This document shows positions 44,572-51,622 of a stretch of 64,000 nucleotides of DNA, piece after piece; positions within the stretch are counted from its first letter, which is position 1; each line of letters opens with the position of its first letter. The DNA comes from Sphingomonas sp. Y57. GTDB taxonomy: Bacteria; Pseudomonadota; Alphaproteobacteria; Sphingomonadales; Sphingomonadaceae. Made by a program: the position numbers and the translations under genes. The DNA lies in NCBI RefSeq assembly GCF_001015195.1, contig NZ_LDES01000074.1:53959-117958 (forward strand), written 5' to 3'. The notes under the pieces were generated by a model that was given only the letters and a program-made list of their open reading frames with translations, had not been told where the DNA came from and searched no databases.

Positions 44572-46493
44572 CAGCCGCCGGCGTGGAAATGATCGTGGAT
44601 CGCCCGCGCCATCGCGCTTGAAACGCCGGGCGCGCGTTCGAGATCCTCGAGCGAGGCCGCGCGGACAGCGCGCGCCGTGCCGAAATGCATCAGCAGCGCC
44701 TTCTTGCGCGCCGGGCCGATGCCGGGAACGTCGTCGAGCGGGCTCTTGGTGAAATTGGCCGCCCGCTTCGTGCGGTGCGCGCCGATCGCGAAGCGGTGTG
44801 CCTCGTCGCGCAGCCGCTGGAGGTGAAACAGCAGCGGCGAATTGGGCGGCAGCATCGCCTCGCGGCCGCCGGGCAGGTGGAAGTGCTCGCGCCCCGCATT
44901 GCGGTCGGGCCCCTTCGAGATGCCGACGACGGGAACGTCCTGCACGCCCATCTCCTCCAGCACCTCGCACACCGCGCCGATCTGCCCCTTGCCGCCGTCG
45001 ATCAGCAGCAGGTCGGGCCATTCGCCGCTGCGCCGTTCGGGGTCCTCCTTCTCCAGCCTGGCGAAGCGGCGTTCGAGCACCTCCCGCATCATCGCGAAAT
45101 CGTCGCCGGGAGCGGTCTCAGGCCGCTTGATGTTGAACTTGCGATAGCTGCCCTTGCGGAAGCCCTCGGGGCCCGCGACGATCATTGCACCGACCATGTT
45201 GGTGCCCATGATGTGGCTGTTGTCATAGACCTCGATCCGGTCGGGCGGTCCCTCCAGCTCGAACAGGTCCGCCATCTCCTGGAAGATGCGGCCCTGGGTG
45301 GTGGATTCGGCGAGCCGGCGGTCGAGCGCCTCGCGGGCGTTGCGGCGCGCCTGCTCCATCAGCTTACGCTGCTCGCCGCGCTGGGGAACCTTGATCTGCA
45401 CCTTGCGGCCGGCGCGCTCGGAAAGCGCCTGGGCCAGCAGTTCGGCCTCGGCCGGTTCCCCGCCGACGAGCACGAGGCGCGGCGGCGGCACCTCCTCGTA
45501 GAATTGCATCAGGAAGCTGGCGAGCACCTCCGGCTCGGGCACGTCGGCGGTGTGCGCCGGGAAGAAGGCGCGGTGCCCCCAATTCTGCCCGCCGCGGATG
45601 AAGAAGGCCTGGATGCAGACGGTGCCCGCCTTGCAATCGAGCGCGAAGACGTCGGCGTCGGCGACGCCTTCCGCGTTGATCGCCTGGCTGCCCTGGATGA
45701 AGGTCAGCGCGCGCAGCCGATCGCGATAGACGGCGGCGAGTTCGTAATCCATCGCCTCGGCGGCGGCGCTCATCGCCTCGCCCAGCTTCTTCTGCACCTG
45801 GGTGGACTTGCCCGACAGGAAGGCCTTGGCGTCGTCAACCAGTTCACCATAGGCCTCCGGGTCAATCCGGTCGACGCAGGGAGCCGAGCAGCGCTTGATC
45901 TGATAGAGCAGGCAAGGCCGGTCGCGATTGGCGAAGAAGCTGTCGGTGCAGGAGCGCAGCAGAAACAGCTTCTGCAGCGCGTTGAGCGTCCGCGTCACCG
46001 ATCCGGCGCTGGCGAAGGGGCCGAAATACTGCCCCTTGGCGCGCCGCGCGCCGCGATGTTTCTGTATGCGCGGAAAGGCGTGGTCCTCGCGCAGCAGGAT
46101 GAAGGGAAAGCTTTTGTCGTCGCGCAGCAGGACATTGTAGGGCGGCCGATAGCGCTTGATGAGCTGCGCCTCGAGCAGCAGCGCCTCGGCCTCGCTGTTG
46201 GTGGTGACGATCGTCATCGACCGGGTCTGCGCCACCATGCGGCTCAGCCGCTTGGGCAGACGCGACACCTGGGTATAGTTGGAGACCCGGTTCTTGAGCG
46301 CTCGCGCCTTGCCGACATACAGCACATCGCCGCGCGCGTCCTGCATCCGGTAGACGCCGGGCCGCACCGGCAGTGTCTTGAGGACGTTGCGAATCGCGGC
46401 GATGCCGGCCTCCAGATCGGGCGCGTCGGTGCCGCGCACCGTGTAGACGCTCTTCTCCTCGTTGAACCGGTCGTTCTGGATCCTATCGCTCAC
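44571..46493 (-). CDS. uvrC: Excinuclease ABC subunit C
   Basis: A 640-residue nucleotide-excision endonuclease. The N-terminal GIY-YIG domain (PGVYRMQDARGDVLYVGKAR) makes the 3' incision. A Cys-rich UvrC region (CSAPCVDRIDPEAY) and the UVR helix around ALTFIQGSQ-preceding residues follow. The C-terminal RNase H-like domain has VYDNSHIMGTNMVGAMIV and LLLIDGGKGQIGAV, with catalytic acids. Two C-terminal HhH motifs are seen (LDDVPGIGPARKKALLMHFG and LERAPGVSSAMARAI). It is upstream of the deacetylase-like gene and recO. Confidence 0.97.
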   Translation of the reverse strand: MSDRIQNDRFNEEKSVYTVRGTDAPDLEAGIAAIRNVLKTLPVRPGVYRMQDARGDVLYVGKARALKNRVSNYTQVSRLPKRLSRMVAQTRSMTIVTTNSEAEALLLEAQLIKRYRPPYNVLLRDDKSFPFILLREDHAFPRIQKHRGARRAKGQYFGPFASAGSVTRTLNALQKLFLLRSCTDSFFANRDRPCLLYQIKRCSAPCVDRIDPEAYGELVDDAKAFLSGKSTQVQKKLGEAMSAAAEAMDYELAAVYRDRLRALTFIQGSQAINAEGVADADVFALDCKAGTVCIQAFFIRGGQNWGHRAFFPAHTADVPEPEVLASFLMQFYEEVPPPRLVLVGGEPAEAELLAQALSERAGRKVQIKVPQRGEQRKLMEQARRNAREALDRRLAESTTQGRIFQEMADLFELEGPPDRIEVYDNSHIMGTNMVGAMIVAGPEGFRKGSYRKFNIKRPETAPGDDFAMMREVLERRFARLEKEDPERRSGEWPDLLLIDGGKGQIGAVCEVLEEMGVQDVPVVGISKGPDRNAGREHFHLPGGREAMLPPNSPLLFHLQRLRDEAHRFAIGAHRTKRAANFTKSPLDDVPGIGPARKKALLMHFGTARAVRAASLEDLERAPGVSSAMARAIHDHFHAGG

Positions 46494-46564
46494 TCCGATG
46501 ATCTAGGATGGGAGAAGGGCCGTCGCAACGCCGCGCGAACGCTTATCCCCATCAACGATGCCGA

Positions 46565-46828
46565 TCAGGCGGGCAGCAGGCCCATCACCGCATCCGGCCG
46601 GCTGACCCCCGCGGCGAGCAGGAGCAGCACCGCCATCGCGCCCCGGACCATGCCCGAGGGCGCAATCGCCGCGAACAGCCCGTCGGGACGGCTCCACAGC
46701 AGCGGCAGCGCGAGCAGGCCCGACAGCAACATGGTCCAGACGAGCATGTCAGGCAGGGCGTCGGTCAGGTGCGCCCGCACCCCGCCCAGCAGCATCAGCC
46801 ATGCCCAGATCCAGCCGATCGCACCCAT
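46565..46828 (-). CDS. Small polytopic membrane protein, 87 residues
   Basis: An 87-residue protein with three hydrophobic segments (about 3-20, 29-45 and 57-75) and little else: MGAIGWIWAWLMLLGGVRAH at the start, LWSRPDGLFAAIAPSG in the middle. No family is recognised and no good Shine-Dalgarno is visible. It lies between uvrC and the MarR gene on the same strand. Probably genuine from composition and membrane pattern, with unknown function. Confidence 0.55.
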   Translation of the reverse strand: MGAIGWIWAWLMLLGGVRAHLTDALPDMLVWTMLLSGLLALPLLWSRPDGLFAAIAPSGMVRGAMAVLLLLAAGVSRPDAVMGLLPA

Positions 46829-46884
46829 GATCGGCGCTTTAGCCGACGCGGGTATCGAAATCGTAAATGGCGCCGGGATGGGGA

Positions 46885-47325
46885 TCAGACGATGGTGCCA
46901 AGATCGTGCCGCAGCCGATCAACGTCGACGCCGACCATCGACCGCTCGACCGCCGCATGGGTATCGCGCCAGATCGGTACTGCCTCGGCCAGTAATGCCT
47001 CCCCTTCGGGAGTTAGCAGGATGTTGCGACCACGACGATCGGCCGGGTCGACGACGATCGCCGCCAGCCCTCGCCGCTCGAGCGGCTTGAGCGCCGCGGT
47101 CAGGGTGGTCCGGTCCATGCCGAGCAGTTCGGCAACGACACCGATCGTCGGCGCCTGCGGCCGGTTCAGGGACATCAGCAGCGAAAACTGCTGGTTGGTC
47201 AGGCCAACCGGCCGCAGCGACTCGTCGAAACGCCGCGCCAATAGCCGGGCCGCACGCTGCGCATGAAGGCACAGGCAATGATCGCGGACGTGCAGGGTGG
47301 TGTCGAACGGGACGGGCTTTGACAT
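46885..47325 (-). CDS. MarR family transcriptional regulator
   Basis: A regulator of 146 residues. The helix-turn-helix is PTIGVVAELLGMDRTTLTAALKPL, then LERRGLAAIVVDPADRRGRN with the Asp-Arg-Arg wing and ILLTPEGEALLAEAV. The N-terminus carries Cys-rich DHCLCLHAQRAARLLARRFD; the two Cys could sense oxidants or thiols as in OhrR-like members (inference). ATG 47325 is chosen over GTG 47331. It is divergent from a DUF899 gene, with a perfect 16-bp palindrome over its own promoter. Confidence 0.9.
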   Translation of the reverse strand: MSKPVPFDTTLHVRDHCLCLHAQRAARLLARRFDESLRPVGLTNQQFSLLMSLNRPQAPTIGVVAELLGMDRTTLTAALKPLERRGLAAIVVDPADRRGRNILLTPEGEALLAEAVPIWRDTHAAVERSMVGVDVDRLRHDLGTIV

Positions 47326-47334
47326 CGGCACACT

Positions 47335-47350
47335 ATGTTGATATCAACAT
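47335..47350. promoter_or_regulatory. Perfect 16-bp palindrome, predicted MarR operator
   Basis: ATGTTGATATCAACAT is perfectly symmetric. It lies 10 bases from the MarR start and 40 bases from the DUF899 start. A TATAAT on the minus strand (47354-47349) overlaps its edge, so binding would block the MarR promoter. A classic arrangement for an autoregulated divergent pair. Confidence 0.75.
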
Positions 47351-47389
47351 TATAAATCAAGACAATCCGCGAGACCCAGGAGCAGTGCC

Positions 47390-48130
47390 ATGGTCCATCA
47401 TGCCGTCGTCTCTCGCGAGGAATGGCTGCGCGCGCGCCGCGCGCTGCTGGCAAAGGAGCGGGAAGCAACCCATCTGCGCGACGCGGTGAACGCCGCCCGG
47501 CTCGCTCTGCCCTGGGTCCGGGTGGACAAGAACTACATGTTCGACACAGCCGAGGGAAAGCGGAGCCTGGCCGACCTGTTCGAGGGCCGGTCGCAACTCA
47601 TCGTCTATCATTTCATGCTGGGCCCCGGCTGGACCGCGGGCTGTCCCGGCTGTTCGTTCCTGGCCGATCATTTCGACGGCACCCTGCCCCACCTCAACCA
47701 CCATGACGTAACACTGGTCGCGGTGTCGCGCGGGTCGCTCGAATCGATCGAGGCCTATCGGAAGCGGATGGGGTGGCATTTCCCGTGGGTGTCGTCGGCG
47801 GGCAGCGAGTTCAATTTCGATTATCGGGTGTCCTTCTCGGACGAACAGCTCGCGAGCGGGGAAGTCGAGTATAATTTCGAACCGATGAGAGTCGGCGAAC
47901 GCGACGGCGACCATGAGGAATCGCCGGGACTCAGCGCCTTCTTCAAGGACGAGGACGGTACCGTCTATCATAGCTATTCGAGCTATGCCCGCGGCTTCGA
48001 GGAGCTGATCGGAACGTTGATGATCCTCGACCGCGCGCCGAAGGGCCGCAACGAGCAGGGCACGATGAGCTTCGTGCGGCGCCACGACGAATATGGGGAC
48101 GCGCCAAAGGCGGCCTGCTGCGCCCATTGA
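47390..48130 (+). CDS. DUF899 family thioredoxin-like protein
   Basis: A 246-residue cytoplasmic protein of the DUF899 (AhpC/thioredoxin-like) family. MVHHAVVSREEWLRARRALL and EREATHLRDAVNAARLALPW mark the start, and GPGWTAGCPGCSFLADHFDG contains the Cys-x-x-Cys pair in the position of a thioredoxin motif. The C-terminus has DGTVYHSYSSYARGFEELIG. Function is not known; redox chemistry is plausible. It is divergent from a Cys-containing MarR regulator that may respond to the same stress. A strong terminator follows. It ends with two adjacent Cys (KAACCAH). Confidence 0.88.
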   Translation: MVHHAVVSREEWLRARRALLAKEREATHLRDAVNAARLALPWVRVDKNYMFDTAEGKRSLADLFEGRSQLIVYHFMLGPGWTAGCPGCSFLADHFDGTLPHLNHHDVTLVAVSRGSLESIEAYRKRMGWHFPWVSSAGSEFNFDYRVSFSDEQLASGEVEYNFEPMRVGERDGDHEESPGLSAFFKDEDGTVYHSYSSYARGFEELIGTLMILDRAPKGRNEQGTMSFVRRHDEYGDAPKAACCAH

Positions 48131-48176
48131 GAGCTTGTCCGGGACGAACCGGTCCACCCCCCCCCGATCCCAAACA

Positions 48177-48208
48177 AAAAGGCCCGCCGATCGTTCGGCG
48201 GGCCTTTT
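48177..48208. terminator. Strong bidirectional terminator between the DUF899 gene and atpF
   Basis: GGCCCGCCGA-TCGT-TCGGCGGGCC gives 10-bp GC arms (48181-48190 and 48195-48204) flanked by AAAA and TTTT, so it works on both strands. It serves the DUF899 gene and the atp operon on the other strand. Confidence 0.85.
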
Positions 48209-48228
48209 CATCGTTCCGGTCGGACCAC

Positions 48229-48846
48229 TTAGAGGCGGGCGTTCCCCAGGGCGTCGATCGCGCCATCAACAAGCGCCTTGTCCGCCTTGGCATTGTTGCG
48301 CTCGGCGATCAGGGCGGCGGCGGCGGCGGCGGCGGCATTCGCCGCCTTGGCGCGGACCTCGGCGACCGCGCCACGCTCGGCGGCGGCGATCTTGTCCTCG
48401 GCCATCTTGCCGCGACGCTCGATCAGCGCGGTCGCATCGACGCGCGCCTGGCCGACGATCGCCTCGGCCTCGGCACGGGCATGCGCCAGCATGTCCTCGG
48501 CTTCCTTGGCGGCGGCCTTCGCCTTGGCCTCATATTCGGCCTTGAGCTTCTCGGCATCGGCGCGGAGCGCCGCGGCCTCGTCGAGATTGGCGCGGATCGA
48601 GGCGATCTTCTTGTCGAGCGACGCACCGATCACCGAAGGCACCTTCTTCCAGAGCAGAAGAAGGATGACGATGACCATCGCCAGCGACACCCAGGCCGTA
48701 GCCGTCATGCCTAGCGCGGTGGGATCGACGTGATGCTCCTCGGTGCCCGCGACGGCGTGACCGGCGCTGACATTCTCGGGCAGGCCTTCGAGAGAGGCGG
48801 CGTCGGCGAGGTTGTCGGCGACCAGGGTGGAGGCGTTTACAGACAT
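48229..48846 (-). CDS. atpF: ATP synthase subunit b
   Basis: A 205-residue peripheral-stalk subunit of F0. An unusually long N-terminus of about 47 residues, rich in Ala and Asp/His (EEHHVDPTALGMTATAW), precedes one membrane helix (about 50-66, VSLAMVIVILLLLWKKVP). A long charged, Ala-rich coiled coil then reaches the C-terminus. This is the b subunit paired with b' encoded immediately upstream (13 bases). Last gene of the F0 operon, followed by a strong terminator. Confidence 0.93.
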   Translation of the reverse strand: MSVNASTLVADNLADAASLEGLPENVSAGHAVAGTEEHHVDPTALGMTATAWVSLAMVIVILLLLWKKVPSVIGASLDKKIASIRANLDEAAALRADAEKLKAEYEAKAKAAAKEAEDMLAHARAEAEAIVGQARVDATALIERRGKMAEDKIAAAERGAVAEVRAKAANAAAAAAAALIAERNNAKADKALVDGAIDALGNARL

Positions 48847-48859
48847 TCGACGTCTCCGT

Positions 48860-49351
48860 TCAGGCGGCCAGCGCGGTCTTGACCGCGCCTTCGGCGGCAG
48901 CCTTGTCCACCTCGATGCCCGAAACCTTGGCGACGATCTCCTGCGCGGCCTCGGCGGCCACGTTCTCGATCTCGGCCAGCGCCTTCGCCTGCGCCGCCTT
49001 CAGCGCCGCATCGGCCTGGGCGGCCTTGGCCGCGAGCTCATCGTCGGCCGCCTTGACACGCTTTTCCGCCTCGGCGGTCGCCGCCGACTTGGCTTCCTGC
49101 GTCGCCTTCAGCGCCGCGGCGCGAGCTTCCTCGATCCGGGCCCGATAGGCCGCTTCGGTCTCGTCGGCCGCGCCGCGAGCGGCCTCGGCGGCGGCGAGAT
49201 CGGAGGCGATCTTCTGGTCGCGCGCGTCGACGGTGGCTTCGATCTTCGGCAACATCCCCTTCCCGATCACGATATAGATCAGGCCGAAGACGATCAGCAG
49301 CCAGAAGATCTGCGAAGCGTAGGTCGCGGCGATCTGGGCGATCTGAGGCAT
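48860..49351 (-). CDS. atpG: ATP synthase subunit b'
   Basis: A 163-residue second stalk subunit, as in photosynthetic bacteria and most alphaproteobacteria with divided b/b' subunits. One membrane helix (about 13-32, YASQIFWLLIVFGLIYIVI), then GKGMLPKIEATVDARDQKIA, and an Ala/Glu/Lys coiled coil. The pairing with the longer b subunit makes the heterodimeric stator stalk. It follows atpE by 62 bases. Naming varies; atpF2 or atpX are alternatives. Confidence 0.93.
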   Translation of the reverse strand: MPQIAQIAATYASQIFWLLIVFGLIYIVIGKGMLPKIEATVDARDQKIASDLAAAEAARGAADETEAAYRARIEEARAAALKATQEAKSAATAEAEKRVKAADDELAAKAAQADAALKAAQAKALAEIENVAAEAAQEIVAKVSGIEVDKAAAEGAVKTALAA

Positions 49352-49413
49352 CGATACTTCCTGTTGTCGTTGCAGTCCCGGGGGCCGGCGCTAACCGGCC
49401 CCGCAACCAACTG

Positions 49414-49641
49414 TTAGGCGACGAACAGCAGGATCATCGCGACGACGAACGCCAGCAGGCCGAGAAGCTCGGCGGCGGCGAAGCCGATGAAGAGGCGACC
49501 CTGCTGGCCATCGGCGGCGGCCGGGTTGCGCAGCGCGGACTCGAGGAACGAGCCGAACACGTTGCCCACGCCCAGCGCGGCCATGCCCACGCCGATGGCG
49601 GCCAGACCGGCACCGATCAGCTTTGCGGCTTCTGCGTCCAT
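49414..49641 (-). CDS. atpE: ATP synthase subunit c
   Basis: A 75-residue proteolipid with two membrane helices: KLIGAGLAAIGVGMAALGVG and IGFAAAELLGLLAFVVAMILL. The carboxylate that carries the ion is Glu in AAAELLG. The polar loop is RNPAAADGQQGRLF, contacting the rotor shaft. Sequence suits an H+-coupled ring; the Na+ motif is absent. Located between atpB and the b' gene. Confidence 0.96.
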   Translation of the reverse strand: MDAEAAKLIGAGLAAIGVGMAALGVGNVFGSFLESALRNPAAADGQQGRLFIGFAAAELLGLLAFVVAMILLFVA

Positions 49642-49687
49642 GATAAACTCCTTAGCGTTGAACAGGTTGATAATATTGCAATGAAAC

Positions 49688-50473
49688 TCAGTGCAGGTTG
49701 ATCGCGTCGTTGAGGTACAGCGACGTCAACAGCGCGAACACATAAGCCTGGATGGCGCACACCAGCAGTTCGAGCAGGGTGATGCCGATCATCAGGATGA
49801 AGCTGGGGATCGAGACGATTGCGACCGTCAGGGCGCCGGCGTTGATGCCGTTGATCACGAAACCGGCCAGCACCTTCATCAGAATATGCCCCGCCGTCAT
49901 CGCGACGAACAGTCGCAGACCCAGCGAGAAGGGGCGGATGAGGAAGGAGAAGAGCTCGATGACGAAGATCATCGGGATCATGTAGCCGGGCGTGCCGTGC
50001 GGCACGAACAGCGAGAAAAAGTGGAAACCGTGGCGCCAGAAGCCGACGACCAGCACGATCGCGAAGCTGATCACGGCAAGCACGCCGGTGACCGTCAGGT
50101 GGCTCGTCACGGTGAAAGGATGAACACCCACCACCCCGGTCGGCATCATACCCATGATGTTCGCGATCAGGATGAACATGAACAGCGAGAAGACATAGGG
50201 CGTGAACTTCTTGCCTTCCGGCCCGATGTTCGTCGCCATCATACCGGAGACGAAGCCGGTGAAGCTCTCCACCGCGGCCTGCCAGCGGCCGGGGACCAGA
50301 TCGCGCTTCATGCCGCCGACCATGAAGATCAGCAGCGCCGCGAGGGTCACCACCATCCACATCGCCGAATTCGTGAAGGCGATGTTATGGCCTGCAATCG
50401 ACCAACCCTGACCGAACAGCGGTTCGATCATGAACTGGTGCATCGGATCGATCTTGCCCGATTCGGCTGCCAC
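49688..50473 (-). CDS. atpB: ATP synthase subunit a
   Basis: A 261-residue membrane stator subunit forming the proton half-channels. It has five to six hydrophobic segments. The essential Arg is in SFLIRPFSLGLRLFVAMTAG. The last helix has LELLVCAIQAYVFALLTSLY with the conserved Gln. Also present: PEGKKFTPYVFSLFMFILIAN and GVHPFTVTSHLTVTGVLAV. It lies between atpI and atpE in the standard F0 order. Confidence 0.96.
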   Translation of the reverse strand: MAAESGKIDPMHQFMIEPLFGQGWSIAGHNIAFTNSAMWMVVTLAALLIFMVGGMKRDLVPGRWQAAVESFTGFVSGMMATNIGPEGKKFTPYVFSLFMFILIANIMGMMPTGVVGVHPFTVTSHLTVTGVLAVISFAIVLVVGFWRHGFHFFSLFVPHGTPGYMIPMIFVIELFSFLIRPFSLGLRLFVAMTAGHILMKVLAGFVINGINAGALTVAIVSIPSFILMIGITLLELLVCAIQAYVFALLTSLYLNDAINLH

Positions 50474-50512
50474 GCTTGCCTTACCCCTGCTTATGCCAAA
50501 AGCGTCCGGAAG

Positions 50513-50833
50513 CTATTCCGGGCGCTCCTGAGAAATCCGTATGATGTTCCTGAAGGCAACCGCAATTCCGAGGAACAGCATCACCAAAAGGAGCCAGGGC
50601 TTGGTCCCGAGCCAGCGATCGAAGCACCAGCCCAGCAGACTTCCGCCAGCAATACCCGCAATCAGTTCGGTCAGCACGCGGTTGCCCTGGGAATATCCCT
50701 TTTCGGGCCTCTTGTGCACACTGGCCGTTCTGACCTTTTCGGCATGCTGGGCCGCCTGCAACCGCTCATCGAGCGACGTAAGACGCTGATCCCCCACGCT
50801 TTCCGGGTCCTGCCCGGGATCATTTGCCGCCAT
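50513..50833 (-). CDS. atpI: F0F1 ATP synthase-associated AtpI/AtpZ protein
   Basis: A 106-residue small membrane protein typical as first gene of alphaproteobacterial F0 operons. A charged N-terminal half (DQRLTSLDERLQAAQHAEKV) precedes two membrane helices (about 52-72, LIAGIAGGSLLGWCFDRW, and 77-95, PWLLLVMLFLGIAVAFRNII). AtpI helps c-ring assembly in other bacteria. The 40-base gap to atpB and the same strand indicate one operon. Confidence 0.88.
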   Translation of the reverse strand: MAANDPGQDPESVGDQRLTSLDERLQAAQHAEKVRTASVHKRPEKGYSQGNRVLTELIAGIAGGSLLGWCFDRWLGTKPWLLLVMLFLGIAVAFRNIIRISQERPE

Positions 50834-50898
50834 GCCGAATCCCTTCCTCGTCGCGGAAAGTCTGCGTCATGCCGACGAGCGACCCCGCCAAGGCGAGG

Positions 50899-50914
50899 CC
50901 CCTTTAGGAAGGGG
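50899..50914. promoter_or_regulatory. Hairpin in the atp operon leader
   Basis: CCCCTT-TAGG-AAGGGG, 6-bp arms, 66 bases upstream of atpI. It may lie in the 5' untranslated leader of the atp operon. No promoter assigned. Confidence 0.3.
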
Positions 50915-50930
50915 GGTTCCCCGAGTCAAC

Positions 50931-50963
50931 AACGGTGAAGGTCAAGCCCGACAGGTCACCGTT
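50931..50963. terminator. Hairpin downstream of ydbL, probable operon end
   Basis: AACGGTGA (50931-50938) and TCACCGTT (50956-50963), perfect 8-bp arms around a 17-base loop, 12 bases beyond the ydbL stop. On the minus strand the T content after the stem is weak (TTGTTG), so termination strength is doubtful. Confidence 0.5.
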
Positions 50964-50974
50964 ACAGGCTTGCC

Positions 50975-51349
50975 CTACCCGCAATAATCGGGAGTGATCG
51001 ATTCCGATCCCTTGCGGGTCTGCCAGCCGCCATCCTTCAGCCTGTAAGCCTGGCCCGGCTTGACCGCGCGGAGCGTCTGGCAGGCCGTGGTCTGGGCAAA
51101 CTGGTCGACGGTGACGTTGCGCGCCGCGGCGATCTGGGTGTAGCCGGCCCGCCGCTTGATGTTGATCGCATCGACCGCCGCCTTGAGATCACCCGACGGG
51201 GCCGAAACGAAGCCGAGATAGCCGTCCCACTGCTCGCCGACCTTGCCGGCCGAGAGGGCCTGCTCGACGATCGGGTCGGCCGCAAGCGCGGGCGCTCCGG
51301 CGACGACCAGCGCCGCGGCGATCATGACGGTCCTGGACATACTCATCAT
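50975..51349 (-). CDS. ydbL: YdbL family periplasmic protein (DUF1318)
   Basis: A 124-residue exported protein: signal peptide to ALA at about residue 23 and then DPIVEQALSAGKVGEQWDGY. The DUF1318 signature is VDAINIKRRAGYTQIAAARN. A Cys pair is present (TTACQTLRAV, TPDYCG). YdbL modulates the YdbH-YnbE complex in E. coli. ATG 51349 overlaps the ynbE stop (ATGA), proving translational coupling. Third gene of the operon ydbH-ynbE-ydbL. Confidence 0.9.
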   Translation of the reverse strand: MMSMSRTVMIAAALVVAGAPALAADPIVEQALSAGKVGEQWDGYLGFVSAPSGDLKAAVDAINIKRRAGYTQIAAARNVTVDQFAQTTACQTLRAVKPGQAYRLKDGGWQTRKGSESITPDYCG

Positions 51350-51558
51350 TGCGGAAACAGCTCCGGATTGTTGGCGATGAAATCTTCGGCATCCTTCTGG
51401 AGCCGAACGACCACCTCCTGCTTCACATTGACGTTGAGGTTGATTTCGATCGGCCTGTCCGGCGCCGCGACCTGGATGCAGCCCGCCAGAAGGAGGGCGG
51501 GACCCATAATCATCGCGGGCGCCAGGGCGCCGATAGGGGCGAACTTCATCCTTGTCAT
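51346..51558 (-). CDS. ynbE: YnbE-like outer-membrane lipoprotein
   Basis: About 70 residues from ATG 51558 (or 67 from ATG 51549). The lipoprotein signal has lipobox LLLAGC (Cys near residue 26). The mature part is short: IQVAAPDRPIEINLNVNVKQ, then EVVVRLQKDAEDFIANNPEL. The INLNVNVKQE pattern is YnbE-specific. In E. coli YnbE forms beta-strand contacts with YdbH to bridge the membranes for phospholipid transport. It lies between ydbH (43-base gap region) and ydbL (overlap). Confidence 0.88.
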   Translation of the reverse strand: MTRMKFAPIGALAPAMIMGPALLLAGCIQVAAPDRPIEINLNVNVKQEVVVRLQKDAEDFIANNPELFPQ

Positions 51559-51622
51559 GGCCTGAGGCTCGCACCGCAACGCTTCATCGTCAATCTCGGG
51601 ATGTTCATCGCAGGGTCTCGCT

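Noticed and set aside
44685..47090. An 801-codon open frame on the plus strand
   Set aside because: Antisense of uvrC and a MarR gene; composition is low-complexity and no domain is seen.
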